Of a stretch of 64,000 nt of DNA, positions 61,520 through 64,000 are shown one piece after another (the first letter of the stretch is position 1; the number at the start of each line of letters is the position of its first letter). Source of the stretch: DATASD01 sp035478835 (GTDB lineage: Bacteria > Patescibacteriota > Saccharimonadia > Saccharimonadales > UBA4665). Under the pieces are notes generated by a model. That model saw nothing but the letters and a program-made list of their open reading frames with translations, was not told the origin of the DNA and searched no databases. Location: contig DATIJH010000009.1 in assembly GCA_035478835.1 (NCBI GenBank), forward strand, positions 255,452-319,451. Reading direction: 5' to 3'. Made by a program: the position numbers and the translations under genes.

Positions 61520-62053
61520 TTACAAGATTTTCTGATAGAACACCAGCTGTGCGTCGCCGTACAATTTTTGAGTAATCTGTACCAGGCCGTCAAGGCCGGG
61601 CGGCAACTCATGGCCGGGCCATGAAAGCACCAAAATGCCATCTGTTTTGATGTGATTGGTGAGTTCGCGCACTATTTCTTCCTGCAAATCGTCAAATGGC
61701 GGGTCGCACAATACAACGTCGAACTGCGCAGCGGGCTGCGTGCGCGACCATGCTTGCGCGGTGGATTTAATGAGCTTAACTTGCTCTGTGAGCCCCAATT
61801 TCTTAATATTTGCGGCGATGGCGGTTTGCGCCGCACGATCCTGTTCGATTGCGGTCACATGTCTCGCCCCGCGACTGACTGCTTCAAAACTAAGCGCGCC
61901 GCTGCCAGCAAAAGCATCAAGCGCGGTGAGCCCGTCGAGTTCGCCCAGCATAGCAAAGAGTGCCCCGCGGATTTTATCGCTCATAGGGTGCGTGCGGTGC
62001 CCTTTTGGCGATTCAAATAAGCGTCCGCCCAGCGTCCCGGCAATAATTCGCAT
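61520..62053 (-). CDS. rsmD: 16S rRNA (guanine(966)-N2)-methyltransferase
   Basis: 177 residues. MRIIAGTLGGRLFESPKG is the RsmD start, ALDAFAGSGALSFEAVSRGA the SAM-binding motif I, and the catalytic motif IV is Asp117-Pro-Pro-Phe120 in VVLCDPPFDD. It methylates G966 of 16S rRNA in the 30S subunit. The ATG directly follows the stop of the phospholipase-like gene; recG-rsmD is a common gene neighbourhood, here interrupted by one gene. Confidence 0.95.
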   Translation of the reverse strand: MRIIAGTLGGRLFESPKGHRTHPMSDKIRGALFAMLGELDGLTALDAFAGSGALSFEAVSRGARHVTAIEQDRAAQTAIAANIKKLGLTEQVKLIKSTAQAWSRTQPAAQFDVVLCDPPFDDLQEEIVRELTNHIKTDGILVLSWPGHELPPGLDGLVQITQKLYGDAQLVFYQKIL

Positions 62054-62875
62054 CTACCGTGCCTCCGAAAGGCCGGCATCATGCACGGCGCGATACCAAG
62101 CCAGTGCCACCGATTGCACAAGCAGTGGCGCTAATTGATTGCGCACTTGGCGCGCCAGCGGCATTGTCCAGCCGTGCCGGTAATACGCGTCGTACATGCC
62201 CATGCCGGCAACTTCGCGGGCGCGCCGCGTAAACCACGTGGGCAAATCCGTGGCCATCATCTCGGCAATATCTTCTTCGTTGAGCTTAAAATTTTTGAGC
62301 GTCAGCGGCGCAAGCACTGCGGCAACGCCCCATTCAAACAAAAAGTGGGTCGAAAACAAACCTTTCGGCCCCCACATCTGCCAGTTTTTCTGGGCTCTTT
62401 CGCGGCGCGTATCGCCTGGCATAAACATTTTTTCTTTGATGGTAGTTCGCGTTTCAAGACCTTCGCCGCCGCGTAACTCGATCAATTTTTCTTCGTATGG
62501 ATAGTGGTGCGCCGGGGTCAGGCCATCGACAATGGCGTGCGCCATCCAGGCAGCTTCAAAGCCGGCATGTACGTGGTCGCCCGCTTTCAGGGACTTTACT
62601 AATCGTTCATGGTGTTCCGATATAAGTGTGATGAGCTGCTTGTCGGTTTCGTCGAACGGGTTAAAATAATGCCACGGCTCGTCCACCGACGGACTTTTAC
62701 GCTTGATACCGTCCGGCCCGTCCAGCCCCTCAAAATTGAGGATTGTTTTAATAGCCGGAAAGCTGCGCGGTGTTTTAACAAGCCCCTGCAGCGCCTTGCG
62801 TGCCAAGCGGTCAATCTTTTGGTGCGCCCCGACAATTCGGCCAGAACGCGGCGTAAGTAGTGTTCCAGAAAACAT
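62054..62875 (-). CDS. Phospholipase C/P1 nuclease-like zinc-dependent protein
   Basis: 273 residues, almost all helical. GFEAAWMAHAIVDGLTPAHH holds a HAxxD-x4-AHH cluster that resembles the zinc ligands of phospholipase C/P1 nuclease proteins, and EPWHYFNPF could supply another His. No signal peptide is seen, unlike exported PLC, so the substrate may be internal or the protein merely structurally related. It lies between recG and rsmD. Confidence 0.5.
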   Translation of the reverse strand: MFSGTLLTPRSGRIVGAHQKIDRLARKALQGLVKTPRSFPAIKTILNFEGLDGPDGIKRKSPSVDEPWHYFNPFDETDKQLITLISEHHERLVKSLKAGDHVHAGFEAAWMAHAIVDGLTPAHHYPYEEKLIELRGGEGLETRTTIKEKMFMPGDTRRERAQKNWQMWGPKGLFSTHFLFEWGVAAVLAPLTLKNFKLNEEDIAEMMATDLPTWFTRRAREVAGMGMYDAYYRHGWTMPLARQVRNQLAPLLVQSVALAWYRAVHDAGLSEAR

Positions 62876-62880
62876 GATTT

Positions 62881-64000
<1,120 letters not shown>

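Overview
The window looks like a chromosomal segment of a Candidate Phyla Radiation bacterium, most probably Candidatus Saccharibacteria (TM7). Reasons visible in the sequence: a compact, mostly minus-strand str-S10-spc-alpha ribosomal superoperon with no gene for uL30 (rpmD), which CPR genomes typically lack; cysteine-free versions of bL33 and uS14; heavily TAATG-coupled ribosomal genes; a small set of central carbon enzymes; and many lineage-specific small proteins. TGA is used as a normal stop (for example at 10067-10069, overlapping the next start), which argues against the UGA=Gly CPR lineages. By eye the base composition is balanced to slightly GC-rich, with lower-GC patches around 14.5-15.2 kb and 44.5-45.2 kb.

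Layout. 0-13.2 kb: accessory and surface genes (CHAP peptidoglycan hydrolase, a GT2-NodB fusion, a secreted tandem-domain protein, FMN reductase, Glu/Leu/Val-type dehydrogenase) and a three-gene alpha-glucan cluster (GT4, GH57, GH15). 13.2-15.3 kb: rpmG, a Thr-Tyr-Thr tRNA cluster and small hypothetical genes. 15.3-19.2 kb: a TPR protein, DNA polymerase III delta'-like subunit, RluA-type pseudouridine synthase, trpS and a 99-residue protein, all on the minus strand behind a promoter with a long leader that resembles a transcription attenuator. 19.4-23.5 kb: alpha operon (infA-rpmJ-rpsM-rpsK-rpsD-rpoA-rplQ-rplM-rpsI). 23.7-34.9 kb: secY, an inserted FkbM methyltransferase, then the spc and S10 operons. 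35.1-38.5 kb: accessory genes splitting rpsJ from rplC. 38.6-46.1 kb: the str operon (rpsL-rpsG-fusA-tuf-rpsJ) with further insertions. 46.2-53.6 kb: rpoC and rpoB. 53.8-64 kb: two GNAT-like proteins, clpP behind a CIRCE operator, tig, hisS, a group of small unknown genes with a JmjC/cupin oxygenase, a tRNA-Leu, rsmD, a phospholipase C-like protein and the 3' part of recG.

The genes are mainly information processing: transcription (RpoA, RpoB, RpoC), ribosome, elongation factors, Sec translocase, aminoacylation, protein folding and turnover. The most interesting signals are regulatory and structural: a candidate attenuator ahead of trpS with a 24-bp inverted repeat over its promoter; loss of both zinc sites in RpoC; natural substitutions at antibiotic-target positions in RpoB and S12; a CIRCE element at clpP; several probable leaderless promoters; and a promoter with a dyad in its spacer driving a 92-residue Gly-Gly-Cys protein plus a JmjC-like oxygenase.
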